Assembly (NCBI RefSeq): GCF_001457695.1
Contig: NZ_LN831025.1
Span: 1,674,001-1,738,000, forward strand
Source of the DNA: Campylobacter jejuni
GTDB lineage: Bacteria > Campylobacterota > Campylobacteria > Campylobacterales > Campylobacteraceae
DNA length: 64,000 nt
Direction: 5' to 3'
This document shows, piece after piece, positions 7,698-16,495 of this stretch. Below the pieces are notes generated by a model, which ran no database searches, was not told where the DNA came from, and saw only the letters and a list, made by a program, of their open reading frames with translations. Numbering within the stretch: the first letter of the stretch is position 1; every line of letters starts with the position of its first letter. Both the position numbers and the translations under genes were made by a program.

Positions 7698-8079
7698 ACT
7701 ACCAAAAAATGAAGGTTTGAATATAGTTCCATTTATAGATATTATGCTTGTTTTGCTTGCTATAGTGCTTAGTATTTCAACCTTTATTGCGCATGGAAAA
7801 ATTCAAATCTCACTTCCTTCAAGTGAAAATGCTACCAATATAAACAATAATGAAAAAAAACTTCTTATAACCATAGACGAAAAAAATACTTTTTATTTAA
7901 ATGATAAATTAGCTGATTTAAATGAAGTTCAAAATGCTATTTTTTCACTTGATAAAAAAACTATAGTAGAACTAAAAAGCGATAAAAATGCTAAATTTGA
8001 AAGCTTTGTAAAAATTATAGATTTTTTAAAAGCCAAAGAACATGAAAATTTTCAGATTCTTGCTGAGAAAAACAAATGA
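7690..8079 (+). CDS. exbD2: ExbD-type subunit of the TonB system
   Basis: The 129-aa ExbD has one N-terminal transmembrane helix carrying the essential aspartate in PFIDIMLVLLAIVL and a periplasmic domain. I use ATG 7690 (MLKLPKNEGLN), with AAGG at 7677-7680, rather than the in-frame ATG at 7669. It overlaps exbB2 at its start and tonB2 (ATGA) at its end, which indicates coupled translation and equal production of motor parts. Confidence 0.95.
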   Translation: MLKLPKNEGLNIVPFIDIMLVLLAIVLSISTFIAHGKIQISLPSSENATNINNNEKKLLITIDEKNTFYLNDKLADLNEVQNAIFSLDKKTIVELKSDKNAKFESFVKIIDFLKAKEHENFQILAEKNK

Positions 8080-8759
8080 AAACTTTATTTTTAAATCATA
8101 AATACCAAGCTTCTTATATAACTTTTATAGTCTTTATACCTTTACTTTTTGTCATTTTTCACTCAAATGACTTTTTTAAAATGGAAATTAAAAATGAAGA
8201 TTCTTTTTCTTTAGCAATAAAACAATTTACCCAAACTAATCCAACAAATGAGACTAAACCAACAGAATCCATTATAGAACCTATCAAACCAAAACCTCAG
8301 CCAAAAGTTATTAAAAAAACTCCTGAAAAAATTCAAAAAAAGGTAAAAAAAATACCTCCACACCCAATACCAAATAAAACCCCAATAGCACCAACTCAAG
8401 AAGTTAAAACTTTTGCAAAAACAACTGATACAAATGTCAAACCTAAGATCACTCAATTAACACAAGGAAAAGATAATCACCCTGTATTAAAAGAAATCCA
8501 AAAAGCTATACGACAAGCACAATTTTATCCAAGGCAAGCAAAAAAAATGCGTATGCAAGGAACTGTAAAAGTAGAATTTTTATGGAAAGAAAACAAAACT
8601 TTAGCAGATTTAAAAATCATCGAAAGCTCAGGATATGATTTATTAGATAAAAGTGCTTTAGAAAGCATAAGAAAAGCTTCTTTAAATTTTCCACAGTATA
8701 ATGGGGATTTAAGAATTACACTACCTATTATATATGATTTTAAAACCCTAAGAGGATAA
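8076..8759 (+). CDS. tonB2: TonB energy-transducing protein
   Basis: TonB spans the periplasm and passes ExbBD motor energy to outer-membrane siderophore or haem receptors. The 227-aa protein has an N-terminal hydrophobic anchor (about residues 12-32), a Pro/Lys-rich linker (EPIKPKPQPKVIKKTPEK and following) and a C-terminal TonB domain from about residue 140 with YPRQAKKMRMQGTVKVEF and IIESSGYDLLDKSAL. It overlaps exbD2 by four bases and converges on the EF-hand gene, leaving 12 bases between the two stops. Confidence 0.95.
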   Translation: MKTLFLNHKYQASYITFIVFIPLLFVIFHSNDFFKMEIKNEDSFSLAIKQFTQTNPTNETKPTESIIEPIKPKPQPKVIKKTPEKIQKKVKKIPPHPIPNKTPIAPTQEVKTFAKTTDTNVKPKITQLTQGKDNHPVLKEIQKAIRQAQFYPRQAKKMRMQGTVKVEFLWKENKTLADLKIIESSGYDLLDKSALESIRKASLNFPQYNGDLRITLPIIYDFKTLRG

Positions 8760-8771
8760 AATTATAATTTG

Positions 8772-9650
8772 CTACACTCTCTTATCTACAATTTGTGCTT
8801 CTTGATTTTCAATTTTATTTTGAAAATCTTTACTTAAATTCTGACTTAATTCTTGCAAAGATTTTTGCTTCAGTTTTTCAAATTCTTCAGGATTGCTAGC
8901 CTCAAGCTTTGCCTGCTCATCAGCACTTAAAGCACTTAAACCTTTTTCTTGAGCTTTTTGAAGCAAATCTTCGTCTTCTTTTTCTTTGATATTATTTTCC
9001 TTATCATCTTTTTTATTGATTTTTTGCGGATCTATGGTTTTCATAGCATTAGCTCCACCACCTGATGCTTCTTTAATGTCGCTTAAAATTTCTCTCATGC
9101 TAGGTTCTTTAACATCACTATCATCAACTTTACCATCTTTATTTACATCTTTATCAATAAAAAAATTTAATTTTTCTTCTATATTTGCATCATCAGATAT
9201 TTTTTCATCGCTTGTTTTAAAGCCTAAATTTTGCATACTTTGTTGAAGGGTACTTGTATTAAAATTTAATTTTACACTTTGTTGTTTATTATTTAAATTT
9301 GAATTTAAAGAACCAAAATTATCTTTTACACTTTCAAACCAATTTGAAACAAATTGATTTGCTTCGCCATTAAGCCTTATACTACCATCATTTCTAGCAA
9401 CATAATTCGTATAAGAACCGAAATTTTTTTGTAAACTACTATAATTTTCATCACTTAAATTTAAAGCTATAAGTTCACCTTGCTTATTTTCAAAAACAAC
9501 CTTAACACCATCGCTATTTAAACTCGAAAGATCTTGCACGGGAATTTTATCTTTCTCTTCTTTTTTTAATTCTAAAATTTCTTTACGATTTGTAACATTT
9601 TGAGAACTTGGTAAAGAAACATTAAAATCATTGATTGTTAATTTATCCAT
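8772..9650 (-). CDS. EF-hand-containing protein of unknown function
   Basis: A 292-aa hydrophilic protein, Cj1631c by position. It has no signal peptide or membrane segment. One clear calcium-binding loop lies at residues 168-179: D-x-N-x-D-G-x-V-D-x-x-D, the EF-hand/dockerin pattern, preceded by a helix. The C-terminal 80 residues are almost entirely Lys/Glu/Gln with coiled-coil character and contain ALSADEQAKLEASNPEEFEKL. RBS AAGGAG precedes ATG 9650. It lies downstream of the small Cys-rich gene with a hairpin between. Export route and partner are unknown. Confidence 0.82.
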   Translation of the reverse strand: MDKLTINDFNVSLPSSQNVTNRKEILELKKEEKDKIPVQDLSSLNSDGVKVVFENKQGELIALNLSDENYSSLQKNFGSYTNYVARNDGSIRLNGEANQFVSNWFESVKDNFGSLNSNLNNKQQSVKLNFNTSTLQQSMQNLGFKTSDEKISDDANIEEKLNFFIDKDVNKDGKVDDSDVKEPSMREILSDIKEASGGGANAMKTIDPQKINKKDDKENNIKEKEDEDLLQKAQEKGLSALSADEQAKLEASNPEEFEKLKQKSLQELSQNLSKDFQNKIENQEAQIVDKRV

Positions 9651-9671
9651 AATAACTCCTTAGAAATTTTA

Positions 9672-9696
9672 AAGCCCAAGCATTTAACTTGGACTT
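9672..9696 (-). terminator. Hairpin between the Cys-rich gene and the EF-hand gene
   Basis: Stem AAGTCCAAG / CTTGGGCTT (one G-U pair, minus strand) with a 7-base loop lies eight bases after the stop of the small Cys-rich gene, followed by TTAAAATTTC. It may only partly stop transcription into the EF-hand gene. Confidence 0.45.
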
Positions 9697-9703
9697 GTTT
9701 ATT

Positions 9704-9901
9704 TTATTTACAAGCTGCAAATAAGCCCAAACGACACATTTGTCTTTGATATTGAGTAGGCAAAGAATTGCATCGTTTCAATCTTATTTCATAATCAACG
9801 CAAGAACTTCTAACTTGTGGGCTTTTATTATTCTCAGTTTTGCCATAAGCAAAAGAACCAATAAAGCAAGCAACTAGTGCAACAGAGAGTAATTTTCTCA
9901 T
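9704..9901 (-). CDS. Small secreted cysteine-rich protein, 65 aa
   Basis: The peptide has a signal sequence (residues 1-20, cleavage after SFAYG likely) and a mature part of about 45 residues with cysteines at 34, 44, 56 and 64, spaced for two disulfide bonds, and an Arg-rich core (RLKRCNSLPTQYQRQMCRL). AAGG precedes ATG 9901. By position this is Cj1632c. I know no function. The size, charge and disulfides resemble small periplasmic or secreted effectors in general, but nothing specific can be claimed. Confidence 0.85.
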   Translation of the reverse strand: MRKLLSVALVACFIGSFAYGKTENNKSPQVRSSCVDYEIRLKRCNSLPTQYQRQMCRLGLFAACK

Positions 9902-10021
9902 AGTAAACCTTCAAAAATAATTGTAATCTTAAAATTATTTGATACAATTACAAATTTGATATCGGCAAAAAAATCAAATTTATTTATACTAACAAAATTA
10001 TTTTTTAAAAAAGGAACATAA

Positions 10022-11005
10022 ATGAAAGCATTAGCTCTTTTTAGCGGTGGGCTTGATAGTATGCTTGCAATGAAACTCATCACTGCACAAGGCATAGAAG
10101 TTAAAGCTCTAAATATCAACATAGGTTTTGGAAGCACAAGTGATAAAAGCGAAATCATGAAAAAGCGTGCGGCAATGGTAGGTGCAGATTTTGAAATGAT
10201 AGATGTAAGAAATTCCTATCTTCAAGAAGTGCTTTTTAATCCACAATATGGCTATGGCAAACATTTTAATCCTTGTATAGATTGTCATGCTTTTATGTTT
10301 AAAACTGCTCTTGCTATGTTAAAAGAAGAAAATGCAAGTTTTATCATCACAGGAGAAGTTTTAGGACAACGCCCTATGAGTCAAAGAAGTGATGCGATGG
10401 CAAAGGTTAAAAAACTTGCTCTTGATGAAGAAGATCTGATCTTGCGTCCTATGTGTGCAAAAAACCTACCTCTAACCAAACCTGAAAGAGAAGGTTGGGT
10501 AGATAGAGAAAAACTCGAAGGTATTAGTGGAAGAAGTCGTAAAAGACAACTTGAACTTGCAGCTAAATTTGGCTTAGAAGACTTTGAAAGCCCAGGTGGA
10601 GGTTGTTTGCTAACTCTTGATAGTTTTGCTAAAAAAATTCGAGATTTTATAGAATTTGACAAAGATATGCAGGTTAATGACGCACAACTTTTAAAATATG
10701 GTCGTCATTTAAGATTACCCAATGGAGCTAAAATGATCATAGGTAGAAATGAACTTGAAAATACTCTTTTAAAAGGTTTAAAAACTCCTAAATATGAAGT
10801 AATAGAACTTGGAGATTTAATCGGAGCTTACTCTTTGGTAGATGAAAAAATTTCAGAAAAAGACTTAGAACTTGCCTTAAAAATAGCCCTTGCCTATACT
10901 AAACACGAAGTAGGAAAAAGCTATGAACTTAAATTTAAAAATCAAGCTTATACAAGTATAGCTTTTGAAAATAAGGCTGATATTAATCAATTTTTTATTA
11001 GTTAA
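10022..11005 (+). CDS. PP-loop ATPase, ThiI/MnmA-like sulfur-transfer enzyme
   Basis: The 327-aa protein has the PP-loop SGGLDS at residues 8-13, which in this fold binds ATP to adenylate a substrate, usually a tRNA base or amide. Cys85 and Cys88 (NPCIDCHAF) and a later cysteine in SPGGGCLLT (about 197) are candidates for sulfur transfer or metal binding. The C-terminal region (about 220-327) resembles the NFACT-R-like domain found in some ThiI-like proteins. By position it is Cj1633. A tRNA thiolation role is likely from the family, but the substrate is not shown. AAGGA precedes ATG 10022; a strong terminator follows. Confidence 0.8.
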   Translation: MKALALFSGGLDSMLAMKLITAQGIEVKALNINIGFGSTSDKSEIMKKRAAMVGADFEMIDVRNSYLQEVLFNPQYGYGKHFNPCIDCHAFMFKTALAMLKEENASFIITGEVLGQRPMSQRSDAMAKVKKLALDEEDLILRPMCAKNLPLTKPEREGWVDREKLEGISGRSRKRQLELAAKFGLEDFESPGGGCLLTLDSFAKKIRDFIEFDKDMQVNDAQLLKYGRHLRLPNGAKMIIGRNELENTLLKGLKTPKYEVIELGDLIGAYSLVDEKISEKDLELALKIALAYTKHEVGKSYELKFKNQAYTSIAFENKADINQFFIS

Positions 11006-11067
11006 AGTATAAAGTATTTAGCAAAACAAGCGATATAGTATTTGAATCTTTTCAAAATATTGCAACT

Positions 11068-11093
11068 AAGGCCCATGAAAATGGGCTTTTTTT
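11068..11093 (+). terminator. Rho-independent terminator of the PP-loop gene
   Basis: Stem GCCCAT / ATGGGC (11071-11086) with a GAAA tetraloop and seven Ts following is a textbook intrinsic terminator. The T run touches the convergent aroC stop codon. Confidence 0.9.
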
Positions 11094-12180
11094 ATTTTAA
11101 TCCATAAGCATTTTTTAAATTGTTTAAATTCGCACTCGTATTTAAAAGCAGACAATCAGCCACAACTAAACGCACCATAGCACTAGCTACAACACTTCCT
11201 CTAACACCTACACAAGGATCATGCCTACCTTTGAGTTCAAATTCCAAATTATTGCCAAATTTATCTATACTTTCTTGCTTAGCAAAAATAGAAGGAGTAG
11301 GTTTAAAATAAGTTTTTAAAATAAGATTTTCTCCATTTGAAATTCCTCCTAAAATTCCTCCGCTATGATTGCTTAAAAACTTGCCATCTTTTAAAGCATC
11401 ATTATTACACGATCCGCGCATTTTGCTTGCATTAATACCTTCGCCTATTTCAACTGCTTTAACAGCATTAACTCCCATTAAAGCATGAGCTAATTTAGAG
11501 TCTAGCTTATCATAAAGAACTTCTCCAAGTCCCACAAGCATACCGCTAACTTTTGTAAAAACAGCAGCGCCTACACTATCTTTTGAATTTCTAGCATTTA
11601 AAATTTCATTTTTAAAGTCACTTTCTAGTTTTGGATCAAGGCAAAAAATTTCACTTTTCTTAGCAAATTCAAAATCAAATTCTTCTTCTTTCAAATTTGA
11701 TACAAAAGTTCCTACTCCAAAAACACCACTTTGAACACAAATATCAAATTCACGCAAAAGCATCGCTGCAACTGCACCACCAGCCACTTTAGCAACACTT
11801 TCCCTAGCACTTGATCTACCCCCACCCCTATGATCTCTTATGCCATATTTATAAAAATAAGTAAAATCCGCATGAGCAGGACGAAATAGATCTTTTAAAT
11901 TATCATAATCTTTAGAATGAGCATTTTCATTAAAAACTACTATAGCTATGGGATGACCCGTTGTATATCCTTCAAAAACCCCGCTTAAAACCTGAGCTTT
12001 ATCGCTTTCTTTTCTTGGTGTTGCAAATTTACTTCCGCCTTTGCGTTTATCAAGCTCATTTTGCAAAAATTCTTCATCAAATTTAACCCCAGCAGGCATT
12101 CCATCAATAATACATCCAACAGCCACACCATGAGACTCACCAAAACTTGTAAATTTCAATCTCGTACCAAAGGTATTCAC
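11092..12180 (-). CDS. aroC: Chorismate synthase
   Basis: AroC makes chorismate from 5-enolpyruvylshikimate 3-phosphate with reduced FMN, the last shikimate pathway step. The 362-aa protein has all family signatures: GESHGVAVGCIIDGMPAG near the N-terminus, YGIRDHRGGGRSSARESVAR-like residues 125-145, and RHDPCVGVRGSVVASAM near the C-terminus. The start is GTG 12180, which shares one base with the TAG of rnc (TAGTG), with GGAG inside rnc. It is the last gene of the operon TPR-rnhA-rnc-aroC. Confidence 0.96.
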   Translation of the reverse strand: MNTFGTRLKFTSFGESHGVAVGCIIDGMPAGVKFDEEFLQNELDKRKGGSKFATPRKESDKAQVLSGVFEGYTTGHPIAIVVFNENAHSKDYDNLKDLFRPAHADFTYFYKYGIRDHRGGGRSSARESVAKVAGGAVAAMLLREFDICVQSGVFGVGTFVSNLKEEEFDFEFAKKSEIFCLDPKLESDFKNEILNARNSKDSVGAAVFTKVSGMLVGLGEVLYDKLDSKLAHALMGVNAVKAVEIGEGINASKMRGSCNNDALKDGKFLSNHSGGILGGISNGENLILKTYFKPTPSIFAKQESIDKFGNNLEFELKGRHDPCVGVRGSVVASAMVRLVVADCLLLNTSANLNNLKNAYGLK

Positions 12181-12854
12181 TATAAAGCTCCTAATTTCTC
12201 AAGTGCAATTTTTGCTGCCATTTGCTGTGCTTCTTTTTTGCTTCCCGCAATAGCTCTTGCAAGTTCTTTACCATCAAGCATTAAAGCGATTTCAAATTGC
12301 TTTAAATGATCAGGACCAAAAGCACGCACTGTTTCATACTGCGGAGTTTGTCCGATTTTTCCCTGTGTAATCTCTTGTAATTTTGTTTTATAATCTTTTA
12401 TAAGAATTTTTGCATCAATTTGAGGGAAATTTTTTTCTATAAGTCTTAAAGCAATAGTTTTTGCAAACTCAAACCCAGCTTCTAAATGTATAGCACCTAT
12501 AATGGCTTCTAACGCATCTGAAAGTATAGAAGGCTTTTCTTTTCCTCCATTGTTTTCCTCAGCAACACTCATAAAAATAAAATCACCCAAATTTAAACTA
12601 TTTGCAATTTTTGCAAAAGACTTTTCATTCACTAAAGCCGCTCTAAGCTTAGATAAATCTCCTTCGGCATCTTTAGCGAATTTATGAAAAAGGTATTCAC
12701 CCACAACTAAATCAAGCACAGCATCACCTAAAAATTCCAAGCGTTCGTTGTTGTAAGATTTTTTAAAACTTTTATGGGTTAAAGCATGTATAAGAAGATT
12801 TTTATCTTTAAATTCATAAGTTAAACTCTGCTCTAGTTTTTCAATGTTTTTCAT
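12180..12854 (-). CDS. rnc: Ribonuclease III
   Basis: RNase III cuts double-stranded RNA, matures rRNA and, in C. jejuni, processes the CJnc180/CJnc190 sRNA pair also encoded in this window. The 224-aa protein has the catalytic signature NERLEFLGDAVLD (residues 36-48) and a C-terminal double-stranded RNA-binding domain (about 155-222, ending GSKKEAQQMAAKIALEKL). I take ATG 12854 (MKNIEK); AAGGGAAA lies upstream and a second ATG is at 12857. The frame is open to 12869. The gene starts inside rnhA, overlapping it by 14 bases. Confidence 0.95.
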   Translation of the reverse strand: MKNIEKLEQSLTYEFKDKNLLIHALTHKSFKKSYNNERLEFLGDAVLDLVVGEYLFHKFAKDAEGDLSKLRAALVNEKSFAKIANSLNLGDFIFMSVAEENNGGKEKPSILSDALEAIIGAIHLEAGFEFAKTIALRLIEKNFPQIDAKILIKDYKTKLQEITQGKIGQTPQYETVRAFGPDHLKQFEIALMLDGKELARAIAGSKKEAQQMAAKIALEKLGAL

Positions 12855-13281
12855 CATTTTCCCTTGCAATTTTCAAAGCAGCTTCACGTGCCAATGTATC
12901 ACATCTTTCATTTTCCAAATGTCCATTATGTGCTTTTACCCAAAAAGCCTTAATCTTATGAGATTTTGCCACTTTAATATATTCCTTCCATAAATCTATA
13001 TTTTTTTTACCTTTAAAATCCTTTTTTATCCATCCTTCTAGCCATTCATTAATACTTTGAACCATTAGGTTAGAATCTGTAAAAAGCGAAATTTCACAAG
13101 GCTCTTTTAAAGCCTTCAAAGATTCAATAATTGCCATTAGCTCCATTCTATTGTTAGTGGTATTAGCCTCAGCTCCAAAACCTTCCTTTTGATACTCCTT
13201 ATAACGCAAAATATAAGCCCATCCGCCAAAACCTGGATTATTAAGACATGAACCATCTGTATAAATTTCAATGTGTTTCAT
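12841..13281 (-). CDS. rnhA: Ribonuclease HI
   Basis: RNase HI removes the RNA strand of RNA-DNA hybrids during replication. At 146 aa it has normal length, with the active-site acids Asp9 (YTDGSC), Glu47 (NNRMEL), Asp69 (FTDSNL) and the late Asp in NERCDTLA. It overlaps the TPR gene at its start by 14 bases and rnc at its end, so all four genes of this operon are tightly coupled. Confidence 0.96.
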   Translation of the reverse strand: MKHIEIYTDGSCLNNPGFGGWAYILRYKEYQKEGFGAEANTTNNRMELMAIIESLKALKEPCEISLFTDSNLMVQSINEWLEGWIKKDFKGKKNIDLWKEYIKVAKSHKIKAFWVKAHNGHLENERCDTLAREAALKIARENDEKH

Positions 13282-14254
13282 TGTTTTTCACTTCATAAAT
13301 AATTTTACAAGTATTAAACTCATAACAAACAGGACAGTGATAAAAAAACAAAGGCATAACATTTTTACACTCAGAACAACGGTATGAAAATTCTAACCCC
13401 GCATTAAAAGAATTATCTTTTAAAATTTTTAACATTTTAAAATTAGAATTTTTAAAAACAAACTGATGCGTATCATCATGCTTTGAAATTTTACCCAAAG
13501 CATAAAAGAATTCTAAAAAATCTTGATTTTCTAAATTAAACGCTTCATTTTCTCTATAAAGCAAATCACAAATATCAAAAAAATTTTGCCCTAAAAACAT
13601 ATGATATTTTTCAAAAACTAAACGCCCTAACATAGGATTATCTTCTATTTTAAATTCTAAAAGTTTTTTCTTTTTTTCTTCATCAGTGATATTAAAAGTA
13701 CAAAGTTCTAAAGCTTTGATAAAATCATGTTCTTTTTGTACATCTTCATTAAGCTCAAAAAGACATTCTAAAAGTTCTAAATTTTCTTTATAAGAACGAA
13801 GTTTTAAATAAACAATTTTTAAAAGTTTTAAGGCTTGTATATTTCTTGGACGCAGTTTTAAAGCTTGTAATAAAACTTCTTTTGCACGCTCTAAAAATCC
13901 TGCTTTAAAATAAACTTTTGCTAAAGAAAGGAAAATAAATTCTCTTTCTTGTTTATCTTTACATTTTTCAAGAGCAATCAAATAAATTTGAGTTGCTTTT
14001 TCAAATTCCCCGCTTTTAGTAAAAATTTCAGCCAAAAAACTTAAATTTCCAAAACTCAAGCTACTATTTCTTAACAACTCTTTATGAGCATTATCCATTT
14101 CAAATTTTTTTATAAATTTTTCAAGCTTTTGTTCTTCATCTTTGCTAGCAAATATTTTCCAAATATAATTTGCAACAGCTACAATAAATACTAAAATAGT
14201 TAAAATTATAAGCCCTACTAAAGGGTCTCTGTATTCTACAAAGAAAAAATCCAT
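13268..14254 (-). CDS. LapB/YciM-like TPR protein with zinc ribbon
   Basis: A 328-aa inner-membrane-anchored protein, Cj1637c by position. Residues 10-35 form one transmembrane helix; residues about 70-180 carry TPR-like repeats (NLSFLAEIFTKSGEFEKATQIY, LAKVYFKAGFLERAKEVL, KLRPRNIQALKLLKIVYLKL); the C-terminus ends in a rubredoxin-like ribbon CSEC...CPVC. This layout is that of LapB/YciM, which controls lipopolysaccharide synthesis in Enterobacteria by presenting LpxC to FtsH. Whether it does so here is inference. It is the first gene of the rnhA-rnc-aroC operon. Confidence 0.8.
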   Translation of the reverse strand: MDFFFVEYRDPLVGLIILTILVFIVAVANYIWKIFASKDEEQKLEKFIKKFEMDNAHKELLRNSSLSFGNLSFLAEIFTKSGEFEKATQIYLIALEKCKDKQEREFIFLSLAKVYFKAGFLERAKEVLLQALKLRPRNIQALKLLKIVYLKLRSYKENLELLECLFELNEDVQKEHDFIKALELCTFNITDEEKKKKLLEFKIEDNPMLGRLVFEKYHMFLGQNFFDICDLLYRENEAFNLENQDFLEFFYALGKISKHDDTHQFVFKNSNFKMLKILKDNSFNAGLEFSYRCSECKNVMPLFFYHCPVCYEFNTCKIIYEVKNNETH

Positions 14255-14281
14255 GGTCTCGCTCTAAAAATTTTATGCCAA

Positions 14282-14305
14282 ATTATAGCCAAATCTTTGT
14301 ATAAT
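14282..14305. promoter_or_regulatory. Divergent promoters for the TPR operon (-) and dnaG (+)
   Basis: On the minus strand TTTGGCTATAAT has its hexamer at 14282-14287 (TPR-rnhA-rnc-aroC). On the plus strand TTTGTATAAT has its hexamer at 14300-14305 (dnaG). The two -10 boxes are only 12 bases apart, so polymerase binding at one should exclude the other. Confidence 0.6.
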
Positions 14306-14323
14306 TTTAACAAGGTTTGTAAA

Positions 14324-16141
14324 ATGATAACTAAAGAAAGTATAGAAAATTTATCCCAAAGACTTAATATTGTTGATATTATAGAAAATTATATTGAAGT
14401 AAAAAAACAAGGCTCTAGTTTTGTATGTATCTGTCCTTTTCATGCAGATAAAAACCCGTCTATGCATATCAATCCTACCAAAGGTTTTTATCATTGTTTT
14501 GCTTGCAAAGCTGGTGGAGATGCTTTTAAATTTGTAATGGATTATGAAAAATTAAGTTTTGCCGATGCAGTTGAAAAAGTTGCAAGCCTTAGTAATTTTA
14601 CTTTGAGTTATACAAAAGAAAAACAAGAAAACAAAAAAGAGCTAAAGTCTATACTACCAAGCTTAAATGCGTATTTTAAAGATAATCTCAAACACCACAA
14701 AGAAATTTTAACCTATCTTTACCAAAGAGCTTTAAATGACAAAGATATAGCCAAATTCGAATTAGGTTTTGCAGGAGCAAGTGAAGATAGTATAAGATTA
14801 TTGCAAAATCAAAAAATTCCTTTAGAAGATGCTATGAGTGTTGGAGCTTTAAAAAAAGATGAAAATAATGAATTTTACGCAAGTTTTATATGGCGTATCA
14901 CCTTTCCAATCTACGATCATAAAGACTTATTGGTAGGGTTTGGAGGGCGCACTTTAAATCCCAATGCACCGGCAAAGTATGTAAATTCACCCCAAAATAT
15001 ACTTTTTGATAAAAGTAGAATTTTTTATGCTTTTAACATCGCTAAAGAAAATATAGCCAAAAAAAAAGAAATAATAGTATGTGAAGGCTACATGGATGCA
15101 ATAGCTTTTCACAAAGCAGGATTTAATAATGCTGTAGCAGTTCTTGGAACAGCATTAACCGAACATCATCTACCCTTAATCCGCCGTTATGATGCAAAAG
15201 TGATTTTATGTTTTGACAATGATGAGGCAGGGTTAAAAGCTGCGACACGATCTGCATTTTTATTAAGCACAAACAAAATAGACGGTAAAGTGGCAATTTT
15301 ACAAGGCGGAAAAGATCCTGCTGAGCTCGTAGCAAAAAATGAAAGCGCAAAACTCCATAATATACTCGATGAAGGAATAGAGCTTGGTGAATTTTATATC
15401 AGACGCTTAATATCCACTCATTCCATAATTTCTGCTCTTGACAAACAAAAAGCTTTAGAAACTATACAAAAATTTACCTTTAATCTTGAACCTTTAGTGG
15501 CAAATTCTTACACTAGTCTAGTTTCAAATTTATTAAAAGTGGATGAAAAATTTATTGTCTTATCACAAAATTCAAAAAAAACCATACAAACCCCTTTAAT
15601 TTCTCAAAATAAATACAATTTTCCTAAAGAAAAAATTCACATTGCAGAATTAGAACTTATAGCTTTTTTAAAACAGCATCCAGATATATGTAACGATTTT
15701 AAGCAAATTAGTGATAGTGTTTGTTTTAAGCATAAGATTTTATTGGATAAAATTTTAGAAAAAAAAGGTTATGAAGATAGTGATATTAGAGAATTTGAAA
15801 ATAAAAATATTCGAAAAAATTTAAACTATAGCGAATTCTTGTTAGGTATTTGCAAGGTTAATTTAGCTTTTTTAAACAATGTAAAAATTAAAAATTCTAC
15901 ACTCGCATTAAAAAAACAACTTTTTACGCTTATTGATAAAAATTTAAATCTTTTAATTAAAAATTTAAATACCGAAGAATTAAATAATTTTTTAAAAGAA
16001 TATTTAAGCTTCTTAAAATATGAAAAAAACGAAGAAATTCTGCAACAATCATTTAGAAACTTAAATGGAATTTTTGGTAACAAAAACTTTACAGCTTATG
16101 ATTTAGGATTTAGCATACAAAATAATGACGAACCTTTTTAA
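14324..16141 (+). CDS. dnaG: DNA primase
   Basis: DnaG makes RNA primers at the replication fork. The 605-aa protein has the CHC2 zinc finger (Cys37, His40, Cys58, Cys61), a Toprim catalytic core with IVCEGYMDAIAFHKAGF and CFDNDEAG, and a C-terminal helicase-binding region from about 430. I use ATG 14324, with AAGG at 14312-14315; the frame's upstream TTG at 14297 lies in the promoter. Spacing from the -10 to the ATG gives a very short leader. Confidence 0.97.
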   Translation: MITKESIENLSQRLNIVDIIENYIEVKKQGSSFVCICPFHADKNPSMHINPTKGFYHCFACKAGGDAFKFVMDYEKLSFADAVEKVASLSNFTLSYTKEKQENKKELKSILPSLNAYFKDNLKHHKEILTYLYQRALNDKDIAKFELGFAGASEDSIRLLQNQKIPLEDAMSVGALKKDENNEFYASFIWRITFPIYDHKDLLVGFGGRTLNPNAPAKYVNSPQNILFDKSRIFYAFNIAKENIAKKKEIIVCEGYMDAIAFHKAGFNNAVAVLGTALTEHHLPLIRRYDAKVILCFDNDEAGLKAATRSAFLLSTNKIDGKVAILQGGKDPAELVAKNESAKLHNILDEGIELGEFYIRRLISTHSIISALDKQKALETIQKFTFNLEPLVANSYTSLVSNLLKVDEKFIVLSQNSKKTIQTPLISQNKYNFPKEKIHIAELELIAFLKQHPDICNDFKQISDSVCFKHKILLDKILEKKGYEDSDIREFENKNIRKNLNYSEFLLGICKVNLAFLNNVKIKNSTLALKKQLFTLIDKNLNLLIKNLNTEELNNFLKEYLSFLKYEKNEEILQQSFRNLNGIFGNKNFTAYDLGFSIQNNDEPF

Positions 16142-16222
16142 TTTATTTAAATTTCAAGCCTTAATTTACCTTTTTTTAAACACAATCACGCTAAAGTATA
16201 TAAAAATTTTTAAGGATAAATT

Positions 16223-16495
16223 ATGATGCCTTTTAGTGATGAAGAGCTTATAAATCCTGTTAAAGCAAGTTTAGAAAAGAGCTTGCCTATGCTTGAACGT
16301 GATGGCGGAGGGCTTGAATTTTTAGGAATTAAAAATGGAATCGTTTATGTCCATTTAATAGGAGCTTGTAAAGGCTGTGCATCGAGTGGAACAACGCTAA
16401 AATACGGTCTTGAAAGGCAACTTAAGATCGATATTCATCCGGAAATCACTATAATCAATTTAAACGGCGGAGCAGACGAATTTGCAAAATTATAA
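16223..16495 (+). CDS. NifU C-terminal-domain (Nfu) iron-sulfur carrier
   Basis: A 90-aa protein made only of the Nfu domain, which holds a [4Fe-4S] cluster between subunits through the CxxC motif (GACKGCASS, Cys49 and Cys52) and delivers it to target enzymes. Early residues MLERDGGGLEFLGI are typical of the family. AAGGAT precedes ATG 16223. The next gene begins inside its last codons. Iron-sulfur targets within this window include SdaA and BioB. Confidence 0.92.
   Translation: MMPFSDEELINPVKASLEKSLPMLERDGGGLEFLGIKNGIVYVHLIGACKGCASSGTTLKYGLERQLKIDIHPEITIINLNGGADEFAKL

Noticed and set aside
8986-9246. Antisense open frame in the EF-hand gene
   Set aside because: Shadow of a well-supported gene, Ser/Leu-rich composition typical of antisense reading.
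14297-14323. N-terminal extension of DnaG
   Set aside because: The codons are the -10 box TATAAT itself; AAGG fits ATG 14324.
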